From CAZYFH01 sp964646815 (lineage in GTDB: Bacteria; Acidobacteriota; Vicinamibacteria; Vicinamibacterales; UBA8438): a stretch of 64,000 nucleotides of DNA. How positions within the stretch are numbered: position 1 is the first letter of the stretch; every line of letters starts with the position of its first letter. The translations under genes and the position numbers were made by a program. The stretch covers positions 1 to 64,000 of the forward strand of contig CAZYFH010000005.1 of NCBI GenBank assembly GCA_964646815.1, read 5' to 3'. Shown in pieces: positions 1-9,235 of this stretch. A model generated the notes under the pieces. That model ran no database searches and was not told where the DNA came from. It saw only the letters and a list, made by a program, of their open reading frames with translations.

Positions 1-97
1 TCAGCGACCCGCGCTGGTCCATCGCGGCCGCCGCGATCGTACCTGTATCCGTCGACACGGCTTTCAGTCCGGCAAGTTTCCCTGGTGTGATCTTCAC
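1..97 (-). CDS. LacD-type aldolase (tagatose-bisphosphate aldolase family), N-terminal 32 codons only
   Basis: Partial gene running off the left edge. The visible protein begins (V/M)KITPGKLAGLKAVSTDTG and continues to AMDQRGSL. This resembles the start of class I tagatose-1,6-bisphosphate aldolases of the LacD family, where an (F/I)DQRG motif follows the first beta strand. The GTG start at 97 has GAGGAG about 10 bases upstream. The active-site lysine lies outside the window, so substrate cannot be judged. It is divergent from the transglycosylase gene. The family call rests on about 30 residues. Confidence 0.55.
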   Translation of the reverse strand, partial: MKITPGKLAGLKAVSTDTGTIAAAAMDQRGSL

Positions 98-291
98 GTG
101 GCTTCGGCTCCTCAAACGACGGGTTGCGGAACCCTTTATCTTAGCGCGTTGACTGCGGGCTGGCCATTCCCAGGACGCCGCCGCCCTCTGCTTAGCCCAT
201 GCGGGGGTGCGCGTTAAGTGCTCAGGCCAAAGGAGATAACGGTGCCCGTGCCGTGATACGCTTAATGTGGCGACGCGTGGACGTCGCTAGT

Positions 292-2517
292 ATGGGCCGT
301 GTGACGCACCATCGGGGATTGACCGTCGCCCTGTGCGGACTCTGTCTTGTGTGCGGCGTGGCGGCGGCGGCCGGCACCCAGACCAGTGCCCTTCATCCCC
401 CTCACCCCACGTACCCGGCCGCCGTCGAGCTCTGGCGCGACGGGCTGGTGCGCGATGCGCTCGTGGCGTTGGGGCGCGACACCTCGACGGGGCCGACCTC
501 ACCGATCGAGGCGCTGATTCTCAGAGCGGCACTGCTGGCCGACGCTGGGCGGGCGCAGGACGCGGAAGCCTTGTGGCAAGCGGTGATCGCTCGCGCGGTC
601 TGGATGCGGACGTTCGCGCGACGGGCGATCGTCGAGAGCCTCGCCAACCGCGCGCGGCCCGACGCCGCCGAGCCCTTCCTCGCGGAGCTGATGCAGTCGG
701 ATGCCGCGCGACACGTCGATCTCGTCCTGCTTCTCGCGGCCGCGCACGCAGCGACCGGCGCACACAACCGCGCGGCGGATCACTATTGGCGCGTGCTCCG
801 CCGGGAGCAACGTGGCCCGTTCGCCGACCGCGCACGTCTCGGTCTGGCTAGCGCGCTCGAGGCCTCCGGCAACCGGCCTGAGGCGATGGCGACCCTCCGT
901 GAGGCACAGCTCGAGCATCGGACCGCCGATGCGTTCATTACTGCCCGGGCCGAAGAACGACGGTTGTCCCGCGTGCAAGGCGAGGCACTGGAGCCTTTCA
1001 GCGAGCGCCAATATCAAGATCTGGCGCGCCGCCTCCGCAACGCATCACGCTTCAGCGCCGCGCTCGACCTGATCGAGACGTGGCGTGAGACGTATCCAGG
1101 CACAGCACGCCCTGACCGTATCGAGTCGGACCGGATCGCAACGCTTTACGCACAGCGCGCAAACCCCCAAGGGGTCGCCGCGTGTGAGGCGTTCTATCGG
1201 CGCTTCCCGTCGAGCACTCTCACGCCAGACGTCCGCCAGACCGATTTCCGCCTAGCCGTCCGTATGGCCGACACCGAGCGCGCCCGCAGGCTCGGGCTGG
1301 ACCTGTGGGAGAGCCGCGTGGCGGGCGCCACCGCCCGCCAGCGCCGCGGCGCGGCAGAGCTCCTGGCCGCGTATCTCGTCGCGGTTGGCGACGCCGGGGG
1401 CCTGGAGCTCTATCGCGAGCTGTTTCAAACGGCGCAGTCGGCGGACGACCAGCGCGCGATGCTGTGGCGCGCCGGCGTGGCGGCGCTCCGCGACGGACAA
1501 CTTGAGCGCGCCCTTACCAACCTGCGGGCCCTGGTCGACCGGCGTCCAAGTGACGACCTGGCGCTCGCAGCCACCTACTGGCTCGCGGTCGCGCACGCAC
1601 GAACCGGCGCCAGTGACGCGGCGACGCGCGCCTTGCGCGGGCTCGCGGGCCGTCGTCCGTACCATTACTACGGCCTGCGGGCGGCGGCGCGGCTCGAGGA
1701 GTTGGCACCGGGCATCGTCGGCGCACCCCCCGAGCTGGCGATCTTCTCTCCGCTGTCGATCGGCAGCGAGTCACGCCAGCGTGCCGAGTTCAAGGCGGCG
1801 ATGGCGCTTGCGCGCGCGGGCCTCACGGCCGACGCGGCCGGCTATCTCCGGCGCCTCCTCGAAAGCCGGCAGCGCGACCGTGGGCTAGCGTTACTGGCCG
1901 CGCGAACCTCTGCAAGCGCCGGCCAGCACGCCAGCGTCGCACGCATCGTCGTGAACCACTTCGGCACGTTCCTCCAACGACCCGCGCGCGATCTGCCGGC
2001 CGACTTCTGGCAACTCGTCTACCCGCGCCCGTTCTGGGACGCAGTCCAGACGGCCGCGACGTCGCACGGCGTCGATCCGGTCTTGTTGCTGTCGCTGATG
2101 CGGCAGGAGTCCCGCTTCGACCCCAATGCGCGGTCGGCCGCTGGCGCAATAGGGTTGCTACAAGTCATGCCCTACACGGCGGCGTCGTTTGCGCGCCGCG
2201 CGGGCGTTGCCGACATCCTCACCGAACATGGGGTCGACGAGACCGCGCTCGCCGAGCCGGCGGTCAACCTGGCGATCGCGGCGCGGCTGAACGGCGACCT
2301 GCTGGCGCTGTTCGACGATGCCCTGCCGCCGGTCGTCGCATCCTACAACGCCGGCGAGGATCGGGTCGCCCTATGGTGGCAGACCGCACAGGACCAGCGG
2401 GAGGACTTCTTCATCGACACCATCCCGTACTCCGAGACCCGGCGCTTCGTGCGGGAGGTGCTAGCGAACTACGCAGCCTACCAGCGTATCTACGGGAGGC
2501 CATCAGCGCAGCGTTGA
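292..2517 (+). CDS. Lytic murein transglycosylase with N-terminal helical repeats and C-terminal SLT domain
   Basis: A periplasmic enzyme predicted to cleave the MurNAc-GlcNAc bond of peptidoglycan with formation of an anhydro ring. After a signal peptide (hydrophobic core LTVALCGLCLVCGVAAAA) come about 500 residues of TPR-like helical repeats, as in Slt70-type enzymes. The SLT catalytic domain fills the last 170 residues. The catalytic glutamate is in LMRQESRFDP (about E606), followed by GAIGLLQVMP and VVASYNAGEDRV. The reading frame is open from an ATG at 199, but that leader is not signal-like. I chose ATG 292 because the signal peptide follows directly; ATG 265, GTG 253 and GTG 301 are alternatives. 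It converges on ggt with only five bases between the stop codons. Confidence 0.9.
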   Translation: MGRVTHHRGLTVALCGLCLVCGVAAAAGTQTSALHPPHPTYPAAVELWRDGLVRDALVALGRDTSTGPTSPIEALILRAALLADAGRAQDAEALWQAVIARAVWMRTFARRAIVESLANRARPDAAEPFLAELMQSDAARHVDLVLLLAAAHAATGAHNRAADHYWRVLRREQRGPFADRARLGLASALEASGNRPEAMATLREAQLEHRTADAFITARAEERRLSRVQGEALEPFSERQYQDLARRLRNASRFSAALDLIETWRETYPGTARPDRIESDRIATLYAQRANPQGVAACEAFYRRFPSSTLTPDVRQTDFRLAVRMADTERARRLGLDLWESRVAGATARQRRGAAELLAAYLVAVGDAGGLELYRELFQTAQSADDQRAMLWRAGVAALRDGQLERALTNLRALVDRRPSDDLALAATYWLAVAHARTGASDAATRALRGLAGRRPYHYYGLRAAARLEELAPGIVGAPPELAIFSPLSIGSESRQRAEFKAAMALARAGLTADAAGYLRRLLESRQRDRGLALLAARTSASAGQHASVARIVVNHFGTFLQRPARDLPADFWQLVYPRPFWDAVQTAATSHGVDPVLLLSLMRQESRFDPNARSAAGAIGLLQVMPYTAASFARRAGVADILTEHGVDETALAEPAVNLAIAARLNGDLLALFDDALPPVVASYNAGEDRVALWWQTAQDQREDFFIDTIPYSETRRFVREVLANYAAYQRIYGRPSAQR

Positions 2518-2522
2518 CCGGC

Positions 2523-4220
2523 TCAGTACCCGAGCGCCGTGCTGCCGGCACGGCGCCGATCCGCCGCGCCCTCGAGGATACGGGCGTCGGCGTCGTAGTA
2601 GATGGCCTGCGCCGTGCCCTGGTGGGCGCGGGTCGTGACGGTGTGTCCGCGACCTTCCAACAACGCGACGGTATCAAGGGACAACCCAAAGCGCTCCGCG
2701 GAAATCACGTCCGGCAGCCACTGGTGATGGAACCTCGGCGCGTCGACCGCTTCCTGGATAGTCATCCCGTGGTCGACGACGTTCAGGATTGTGTGGAGCA
2801 CGGTATTGATGATTGTGCGACCGCCCGGACTGCCGGTTACCATGACCAGCCGGCCGTCGCGCGCCACGATGGTGGGTGTCATGCTCGACAACATCCGCTT
2901 GCCGGGTGCCGCCAGATTAGGTGCCGTGCCGATCAACCCGCGTGCTGTCGTCAGGCCCGGGCCACCGTTGAAATCGCCCATCTCGTTGTTGAGCAGGAAG
3001 CCGGCACCTGGGACGACGATCTTCGACCCGTAGGCTTGCTCGAGGGTGTAGGTCAGCGACACGGCATTGCGCGCCGCGTCGACCACCGACAGATGGGTCG
3101 TTTCCTCCCCCTCCACCGGCCACTCGAACGACGCAGGTGACGAGACCGATGCGCGGTCGCGCTTGATCGTGCGCCGCTGACGGTCAGCGTAGGCCTTAGA
3201 GATCAGTCGCTCAATCGGCATCGTCGGGTTGAACGCAGGGTCGCCGAGGTAGCGAGCGCGGTCGGCGTAAGCGCGCCGCATCGCCTCCACCATCCAGTGC
3301 ACGGTGGTGGACGAGCCGTGACCCGCGGCCCCGAGGTCGTAGCCTTCGAGGATGTTCAGCATCTCGATGAGCGCCGTGCCCCCCGAGCTGATCGGTGGCA
3401 TCGAGATGATGTCGTGGCCGCGATAGGTGCCGAAGATCGGCTCGCGCGCCGCCGCCGCATACGCGGCGAGGTCGGCGCGCGTGATCAGCCCACCGTGCGC
3501 GCGCATCTCCCGTTCGACGAGCACCGCCGTCTCACCCGCGTAGAAGCCGCCCGGTCCGTCGGCCGCGATCCGCTCGAGCGTCCGCGCGAGCGTCGGCTGG
3601 CAAAACAGGTCGCCCGCTGCATACGGAACACCGTCGTTGGAGAACGCCGCCACCGATGCGGGATACGACTGTAGCCGCGGAAGCACGCGGGCCAGCGAGT
3701 CCGCCAACTCGTGAGACAGAGCGAACCCATCGCGCGCCAGGTGGATGGCTGGCTCGACGAGGCGCCGCCACGGCAGACGTCCGTGCTCGGTCCAGGCGAG
3801 GTGCAATCCAGCCACGGTGCCCGGCACGCCAACCGCGACGTGGCTGTTGTGGTGGCGGGCGGCGGCGTAGACGCCATCGACGAGGAACATCTCAGGCGTC
3901 GCCGCCGCGGGCGCCGCCTCCCTGAAGTCATAGGCAACGGCGTCCCCGGACGCCGGACGATAGACGGCGAACCCTCCGCCACCGATGTTGCCGGCGGCGG
4001 GGTGAGTGACGGCGAGCGCGAAGGCTGTCGCGACCGCCGCGTCGATGGCCGTCCCGCCCGCGCGGAGCGTCTCCAGCCCAACGGCCGTGGCCGTCGGCTC
4101 CCGCGCCACCACCATCCCGCGGCGCGCCCGGACCGGTTGCGCGCCGGCCACGAGCGTCGCGACGACGACGAGGGTCGCGCCCGCGAGGAGCGCCGCGGCG
4201 CGCACACGCATCGCCAGCAT
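2523..4220 (-). CDS. ggt: Gamma-glutamyltransferase
   Basis: An Ntn-hydrolase that cleaves gamma-glutamyl bonds of glutathione and gamma-glutamyl peptides in the periplasm. The 565-residue precursor has a signal peptide (MLAMRVRAAALLAGATLVVV...) and the N-terminal family block AAVATAFALAVTHPAAGNIGGGGF. The autocatalytic cleavage site is at TTHLSVVD; its first threonine (about T374) becomes the N-terminal nucleophile of the small subunit. The small subunit also shows LNNEMGDF and the oxyanion and substrate motif MLSSMTPTIV. Length is normal for the family. ATG 4211 is an alternative start three codons in. Confidence 0.95.
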   Translation of the reverse strand: MLAMRVRAAALLAGATLVVVATLVAGAQPVRARRGMVVAREPTATAVGLETLRAGGTAIDAAVATAFALAVTHPAAGNIGGGGFAVYRPASGDAVAYDFREAAPAAATPEMFLVDGVYAAARHHNSHVAVGVPGTVAGLHLAWTEHGRLPWRRLVEPAIHLARDGFALSHELADSLARVLPRLQSYPASVAAFSNDGVPYAAGDLFCQPTLARTLERIAADGPGGFYAGETAVLVEREMRAHGGLITRADLAAYAAAAREPIFGTYRGHDIISMPPISSGGTALIEMLNILEGYDLGAAGHGSSTTVHWMVEAMRRAYADRARYLGDPAFNPTMPIERLISKAYADRQRRTIKRDRASVSSPASFEWPVEGEETTHLSVVDAARNAVSLTYTLEQAYGSKIVVPGAGFLLNNEMGDFNGGPGLTTARGLIGTAPNLAAPGKRMLSSMTPTIVARDGRLVMVTGSPGGRTIINTVLHTILNVVDHGMTIQEAVDAPRFHHQWLPDVISAERFGLSLDTVALLEGRGHTVTTRAHQGTAQAIYYDADARILEGAADRRRAGSTALGY

Positions 4221-4280
4221 GACTCCCTAGAATAGGCGACGGTGCGATGCTGGTCGAATGACGCTGGCGGGTGCCACGGC

Positions 4281-4289
4281 TGCTATACA
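4281..4289 (+). promoter_or_regulatory. Extended -10 promoter element upstream of the S9 peptidase gene
   Basis: TGCTATACA fits an extended -10 (TGn followed by a TATAAT-like hexamer). It lies about 40 bases before the Shine-Dalgarno GGAGG at 4321-4325. No convincing -35 was seen at normal spacing, which is tolerated by extended -10 promoters. Prediction from sequence only. Confidence 0.35.
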
Positions 4290-4331
4290 CTCCCCGCCAG
4301 TAGCAGCATGTCGAGTGCGCGGAGGATCACC

Positions 4332-6431
4332 ATGGGTCGGAACACGCTCGGATGGACCTCGGTGGCGGTCGCCCTCGTCACAACGTTGCAGGTGACACGG
4401 GCCGGGGCGCAGCCACGTGGCCTCGCACCGAGCGACTACTATGCGGAGATCGGCGTCGGCGAGGTGGCTGTTTCCCCCGCTGGCAGCCTACTGGCGTTTA
4501 CCGTCACGACCATCGACGAGGCCCGAAACGAGCGCCACCGCGAGGTCTGGTTGCAGCCGCTTCGCGGCGGCCGCCCGGACGGCGAGGCCTCGCGATTCAC
4601 CAACCAGACATCCGACGCGTCGTCGCCCCGATGGGCGCCCAGCGGCCGCGTGCTGAGCTTTCGGTCACACCGGGGAGACGATGCCAACGACATCTGGTTT
4701 GCGCGCGTGACGGTCCCCGGCGGCGAGGCCTATCACATCGAGGGGGTGACGGCCGCACCCGTGTGGTCGCGTGATGGCGAGTGGATCGCGTTCACGCATT
4801 CGACCGAGACCGGCGCCGACCAGGGGGATGCGGATACCAACCGCAACGGCTGGATCGCCCCGGATGCGATCACGACCACACTCGACGCGAGCCGCTTCGA
4901 CGGCCGGGTGATCACGTCAATGCGATACAAACGTGACGGCACCCTCACCCTCCTGCCCCACCAGACGGCTGAGCCGATAACGCAGCTGATGGTGGTGGCC
5001 GCGGGGGGCGGCGATCCCGCCTTGCTCACCTCGCTGCCGTTCGACGTCTCCGACCCCGCGTGGTCAGACGACGGCAGTCATATCTTCTTTGTTGGCGACG
5101 AGCAGCAGCACAACGAACGGAGCAGGGATCTGAACCAGGACCTGTATGTCGTGTCTCGCGACGGCGGTGAGCCACGCAAGCTCACGTCCAACCCTGGTAG
5201 CGAGTTCACCCCGGTCGTCTCCCCGGGCGGTAAGCAGCTCGCGTTCCTGTATCGCCGGGACCGTGGGTCGCCGACCGACCTCAAGATCGTCGACTTGCGT
5301 CCGGATGGCACCTTCGCCGGGCCACCGCGCACGCTAACGAACGAGTGGGACCTCGTGCCGGGCCGTCCATCATGGACCCCGGACGGCGCTGCCGTGCGGT
5401 TCGAGGCCGGTACCGGAGGCAGCCGCCATCTTTTCGAGGTGACCGTGCGTGGTGGGCTAATCCGACAGGTCACTACCGGGGACCGGCATGTCGCGTCCGT
5501 GTCGACGTCGACCGATGGACAGGTGATGGCCTACACCGTGACGGATGCCGTCACACCCGCCGAGGTCTACACCAACCGGCGAGACGGCAGCCTCCAACGC
5601 AGGGCCACATCATTTAATGACGACTGGCTGGCCGACATCACGCGGCAGCCGGCCGAGCGGCTCACGTGGACCGTCGAGGACGGCACGGAGATCGAAGGGT
5701 GGCTCGTCGCGCCGGTCGGCTATGAGCCGGGTGCGACGTATCCGATGATCCTGAAGATTCATGGCGGCCCGCACGCTGTCTATGGCCACACTTTTTCCCG
5801 CACGTTCCACGTGCTCTCCGCCTCGGGGTTCTTCGTGCTGTACGCCAATCCCCGAGGCTCGACCGGCTATGGCCACGCCTACACGTACGCGACGCGCGAA
5901 GCTTGGGGGGAGATGGACTCAGAGGACCTGCTCGCCGGGTTGGATGCCGCGCTCGACGCGTACCCGGAGATCGACGCGAGCCGTCTCGGCGTCGCGGGTG
6001 GCAGCTACGGCGGGTTCATGACGAACTGGCTGACGGCGACGACCGACCGGTTCGCCGCGGCCGTCACGAGCCGCTCGATCGCCAACTGGGAAAGCTCGTA
6101 TGGCAGCACTGATGTGCAGCGGCTCACCGAGCACGAGTTCGCCGGAACGCCGTGGGCGGCCCGCGACACGTATCGCCGGCTCTCACCGATCTCATACGTC
6201 GAGCACGTCACGGCGCCAACGCTCGTCATCCACAGCGAGAACGACTACCGGACGCCAATCGGCGACGGCGAGCAGTGGTTCATGGCGCTCAAGAAGCGCG
6301 ACGTGCCGACCGAGCTGGTGCGCTACCCGCGGTCGTCGCACGGCCTGTCCCGCACAGGTGAACCGTGGTTGCTGGTTGATCGCCTCGAACGGCTCCGGAG
6401 CTGGTTCGTTTACTGGCTCATCGACGCGTAG
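4332..6431 (+). CDS. S9 family serine peptidase (prolyl oligopeptidase / acylaminoacyl-peptidase type), secreted
   Basis: A two-domain exopeptidase or oligopeptidase. A signal peptide is followed by a beta-propeller made of WD40/PD40-like repeats (about residues 40-440) and an alpha/beta-hydrolase domain (about 450-699). The catalytic triad is visible: serine in GGSYGGFMTNW (about S558), aspartate in HSENDYRTP and histidine in SSHGLSRTG. The start at ATG 4332 is set by GGAGG six bases upstream and by the signal peptide that follows; the reading frame is open further upstream without signal-like sequence. Divergent from ggt, so both may scavenge extracellular peptides. Exact specificity (dipeptidyl versus acylaminoacyl) cannot be read from sequence. 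Confidence 0.93.
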   Translation: MGRNTLGWTSVAVALVTTLQVTRAGAQPRGLAPSDYYAEIGVGEVAVSPAGSLLAFTVTTIDEARNERHREVWLQPLRGGRPDGEASRFTNQTSDASSPRWAPSGRVLSFRSHRGDDANDIWFARVTVPGGEAYHIEGVTAAPVWSRDGEWIAFTHSTETGADQGDADTNRNGWIAPDAITTTLDASRFDGRVITSMRYKRDGTLTLLPHQTAEPITQLMVVAAGGGDPALLTSLPFDVSDPAWSDDGSHIFFVGDEQQHNERSRDLNQDLYVVSRDGGEPRKLTSNPGSEFTPVVSPGGKQLAFLYRRDRGSPTDLKIVDLRPDGTFAGPPRTLTNEWDLVPGRPSWTPDGAAVRFEAGTGGSRHLFEVTVRGGLIRQVTTGDRHVASVSTSTDGQVMAYTVTDAVTPAEVYTNRRDGSLQRRATSFNDDWLADITRQPAERLTWTVEDGTEIEGWLVAPVGYEPGATYPMILKIHGGPHAVYGHTFSRTFHVLSASGFFVLYANPRGSTGYGHAYTYATREAWGEMDSEDLLAGLDAALDAYPEIDASRLGVAGGSYGGFMTNWLTATTDRFAAAVTSRSIANWESSYGSTDVQRLTEHEFAGTPWAARDTYRRLSPISYVEHVTAPTLVIHSENDYRTPIGDGEQWFMALKKRDVPTELVRYPRSSHGLSRTGEPWLLVDRLERLRSWFVYWLIDA

Positions 6432-6535
6432 CAGGTCACCTCGTCCGCGGTGCGCTAGCGCGTCGTGGATGTCTCTGTCGATCGCCATCCTCGGACGTGA
6501 CACCTTTTCGCGGTCAAGGGTTCGGTCGACGCGGT

Positions 6536-8122
6536 TCACGGTGACGCACCCGTGCGCGCGCCCATCTCGTGCATCATTTCTGCCGGTGTCAGGCCGACCC
6601 AGCAGTGGCCCTGGCCGGGGCCGTAGACGATCCGGGCGTCGTACGACGGATCCGTGTCGTCGAGCCAGGCGTCGAAGAGCCGCACCGCGTCGTCGAGGTA
6701 ATAGTCGTCCGCGTCGCCCACCCAGATGTTGATCTTGCCGCGCAGCTTAGGCGCGAGTCTCGTCCAGTCCTGCTCGAGGCGGAGCCGCAGATCGTAACGC
6801 TCCCAATGCACGGTCACCGTGCGATCGATGTCGCCGGTGACCGGGTCCCAGAGCGGCACCGGGAGCCCGTCGTTGCCGCGCGGTCCATAGACCGCGTTCC
6901 AGGCTCCCCACTGACGGCCCGATCTCGTCCAGCTGCCGCCTCGCCCGAGAACGGATTCCATCCGGAGCTCCTGCCGCATCGTGAAGCGGACCTCGCCGCC
7001 GGCACCTCTCGCGGCGGGCCGCTCGCGTCCCAGGGTATCGATATAGGCGTTTGCGTCGTCGTAGATATCCACCAATTGCAGGCGCCGGAAGTCGATGCCA
7101 TCGGGACAGGACGACCAGGCGCCGTTAAAGACGTCCGGGTAGAAGATCTGTAAGGCGAGGGCGACCCACCCACCGGTCGAGCCGCCGTCGATGACACGCG
7201 CGGCCGGCACCCCCACACCTCGAAAACGCGCCTCGATGAAGGGAATGAGCTCCAGCGTGATCGCGTCACCGTATGGCCCGTTATTGGCGGAGTTCACCTG
7301 GTAGGGGTCGCCGTACGGGCCTGCCCCGTCCAGGTGCACGAGAATCATGCGCGGCGTGTCGTCAGCCAGCCACGCGTCTCGGAACGCGGATCCGGGCCGC
7401 ATGAGCCGCGTGACCTCGGTGAAGCGGTCGCCGTACCCCCCAACGCGAACCCTGACCGGGTAGCGACGCCAGGGGTCATCCTCGTAGCCGCGCGGCAGGA
7501 TGACGCCCGCCCGCAGGTCGATCGGACGGCCGTGGAACCGGGAGAGTCGCACGGACCGCAGCCGCACGAATCGGACGTCGTCCGTCTCGGCCGGCGCGCG
7601 CTCGGGAGGCACGCGCTCGGTAAGCGGCAGGTCGATGGCTCGTCCGAGCACGCCACCGACCGAGAACGGTTGGGGTTGACTGTACAGGTTGCCGGGTGCG
7701 CCGTGGAACCGGTGGTCTCGGCTGAGGTCGAGAACGGCCTGCGCCAGGTAGTCGCCGGGAGGCAGGCCGGCGAGCGTCGCATACGGAAACGCCGCCGCCG
7801 ACTCGTCGACGACCACCGTACCCCCAACGTCCACGGCACGGACATCGACGCCGAAGATCGGCGTCGCGTCCGGCGCCACGCGACCGATGCGGAGCCGGGG
7901 CTCGCGACGACCCGGGCGGCTCACGGCGACCACGAGGCGGCCGCTCACCGGTGCGGCGAGCATGCCGTCGCCGACCCGCACCTCAAAGCGCAAATCGGCC
8001 CCACCGGACGGCGACGTCTGCGCAGACGCCATCATGCCGGCAGCGAGCAGAAGGCCACCAGCAAGACTCACACGAGGGGGCAGACGGATTCGGCGCTTCA
8101 CCTCACCCTCGCGGTCGATCAT
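6536..8122 (-). CDS. Secreted esterase-like alpha/beta hydrolase
   Basis: A 528-residue exported protein with a signal peptide ending near MMASAQT. The first 200 residues look like beta-rich accessory domains. The C-terminal half is an esterase-D-like alpha/beta hydrolase. Candidate triad: nucleophile serine in IDGGSTGGWVAL, acid in WVGDADDYYLDD and histidine in GQGHCWVG. The residues between resemble feruloyl and enterochelin-type esterases (LELIPFIEARFR block). The natural ester substrate is not deducible. It converges with the S9 peptidase gene across a 104-base gap with no recognisable feature. The start at 8122 is the first ATG; a GTG nine codons in is possible. Confidence 0.75.
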   Translation of the reverse strand: MIDREGEVKRRIRLPPRVSLAGGLLLAAGMMASAQTSPSGGADLRFEVRVGDGMLAAPVSGRLVVAVSRPGRREPRLRIGRVAPDATPIFGVDVRAVDVGGTVVVDESAAAFPYATLAGLPPGDYLAQAVLDLSRDHRFHGAPGNLYSQPQPFSVGGVLGRAIDLPLTERVPPERAPAETDDVRFVRLRSVRLSRFHGRPIDLRAGVILPRGYEDDPWRRYPVRVRVGGYGDRFTEVTRLMRPGSAFRDAWLADDTPRMILVHLDGAGPYGDPYQVNSANNGPYGDAITLELIPFIEARFRGVGVPAARVIDGGSTGGWVALALQIFYPDVFNGAWSSCPDGIDFRRLQLVDIYDDANAYIDTLGRERPAARGAGGEVRFTMRQELRMESVLGRGGSWTRSGRQWGAWNAVYGPRGNDGLPVPLWDPVTGDIDRTVTVHWERYDLRLRLEQDWTRLAPKLRGKINIWVGDADDYYLDDAVRLFDAWLDDTDPSYDARIVYGPGQGHCWVGLTPAEMMHEMGARTGASP

Positions 8123-8222
8123 AATGCGGGCTCCGCGACCTCATGGGAGGGTCGTCGGTCAGACACGGTCGGCTCGCCGCGGGAAAACGTTAGAATCACA
8201 GCTGATGACTCTAGGAGGCACG

Positions 8223-9221
8223 ATGCGGAGCGGGCAGGGACGCGACGGGCTCGCCGTGTTCACGGTCGCGGCGGTCGCTGTGGTCGCGGCGGCCTGCAAC
8301 CCGCCGCAGGTCGGCGGGTTGACCCAGCGCGTTTCGATCGCGACCGGCACGACTGGGGGCGTCTACTATCCCTACGGGGGCGGGCTCGCCAAGGTCATCA
8401 GCGACGGCGTCGAAGGCGTGGAAGCCACCGCGGAGGTTACGGCCGGCACCGTCGACAACCTGAAGCTCATCGCCAACCGATCGTCGGACCTCGCCTTCGG
8501 TCTGGCCGACTCGATCGACGACGCCGCGAACAGCCGCGGGGCCTTCGCGGAGTTCGGTGCGGTCCCGATGCGGGCGCTCGCGGTGCTCTACGACAACTAC
8601 AACCACATCGTGTCGGTGACCGGGAAGGGCATCGAGACGGTGGCCGACCTGCAGGACAAGGTCGTGTCGACCGGGGCACCGGGCAGCGGGACTGAGATCA
8701 GCGCGTTTCGCATCCTCGAGGCCGCCGGTGTCGACCCCGAGCAGGACATCACCAAACAGAGCCTCGGATCGGGGCAGTCGGTCGACGCGCTCAAGGACGA
8801 CAAGATCGACGCGTTCTTCTTCAGCGGCGGCCTCCCGACTGGTGCCGTGCTCGACCTTGCCTCGACGCCCGGCCGCACGATCAAGGTGGTGCCGAACGGC
8901 GAGTTCCTCGGCACGCTTCAGGAGCAATACGGTCACCGCCTTTATCACAACGCCCCGATCCCGATGACGACCTACCCCGGCATGGACGAAACCGTCACCG
9001 TGGTGGCGGTGTCGAACGTGCTGGTCGTCCATGAGTCGATGGACGCCCAACTCGCGTACGACATCACGCGGGTCCTGTTCGACTATCACGACGAGCTTGC
9101 CGCCGTGCATCCGATGGCCGCCGTCCTGTCGCTCGACACCGCAATGGTCGGATCGCCCATCCCGTTCCATGACGGCGCCGCGCGGTACTACGAGGAACAG
9201 GGCGTCTCCGAGTCCCAGTAG
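8223..9221 (+). CDS. TAXI-family TRAP transporter substrate-binding lipoprotein
   Basis: The periplasmic solute receptor of a TRAP transporter, predicted to deliver an organic anion (dicarboxylate or amino-acid-like) to the permease encoded next. The start at ATG 8223 is fixed by AGGAGG at 8213-8218. The N-terminus carries a lipoprotein signal ending AVVAAACN, with cysteine near residue 25, so it is probably membrane tethered. The mature start shows the TAXI hallmark RVSIATGTTGGVYYPYGGGL. Ligand-site features VSTGAPGSGTEISAF and FFFSGGLPTGAV follow. The 332-residue length is typical. The stop is 14 bases before the permease start, forming an operon. Confidence 0.93.
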   Translation: MRSGQGRDGLAVFTVAAVAVVAAACNPPQVGGLTQRVSIATGTTGGVYYPYGGGLAKVISDGVEGVEATAEVTAGTVDNLKLIANRSSDLAFGLADSIDDAANSRGAFAEFGAVPMRALAVLYDNYNHIVSVTGKGIETVADLQDKVVSTGAPGSGTEISAFRILEAAGVDPEQDITKQSLGSGQSVDALKDDKIDAFFFSGGLPTGAVLDLASTPGRTIKVVPNGEFLGTLQEQYGHRLYHNAPIPMTTYPGMDETVTVVAVSNVLVVHESMDAQLAYDITRVLFDYHDELAAVHPMAAVLSLDTAMVGSPIPFHDGAARYYEEQGVSESQ

Positions 9222-9235
9222 GCCGTCCCGTCCGC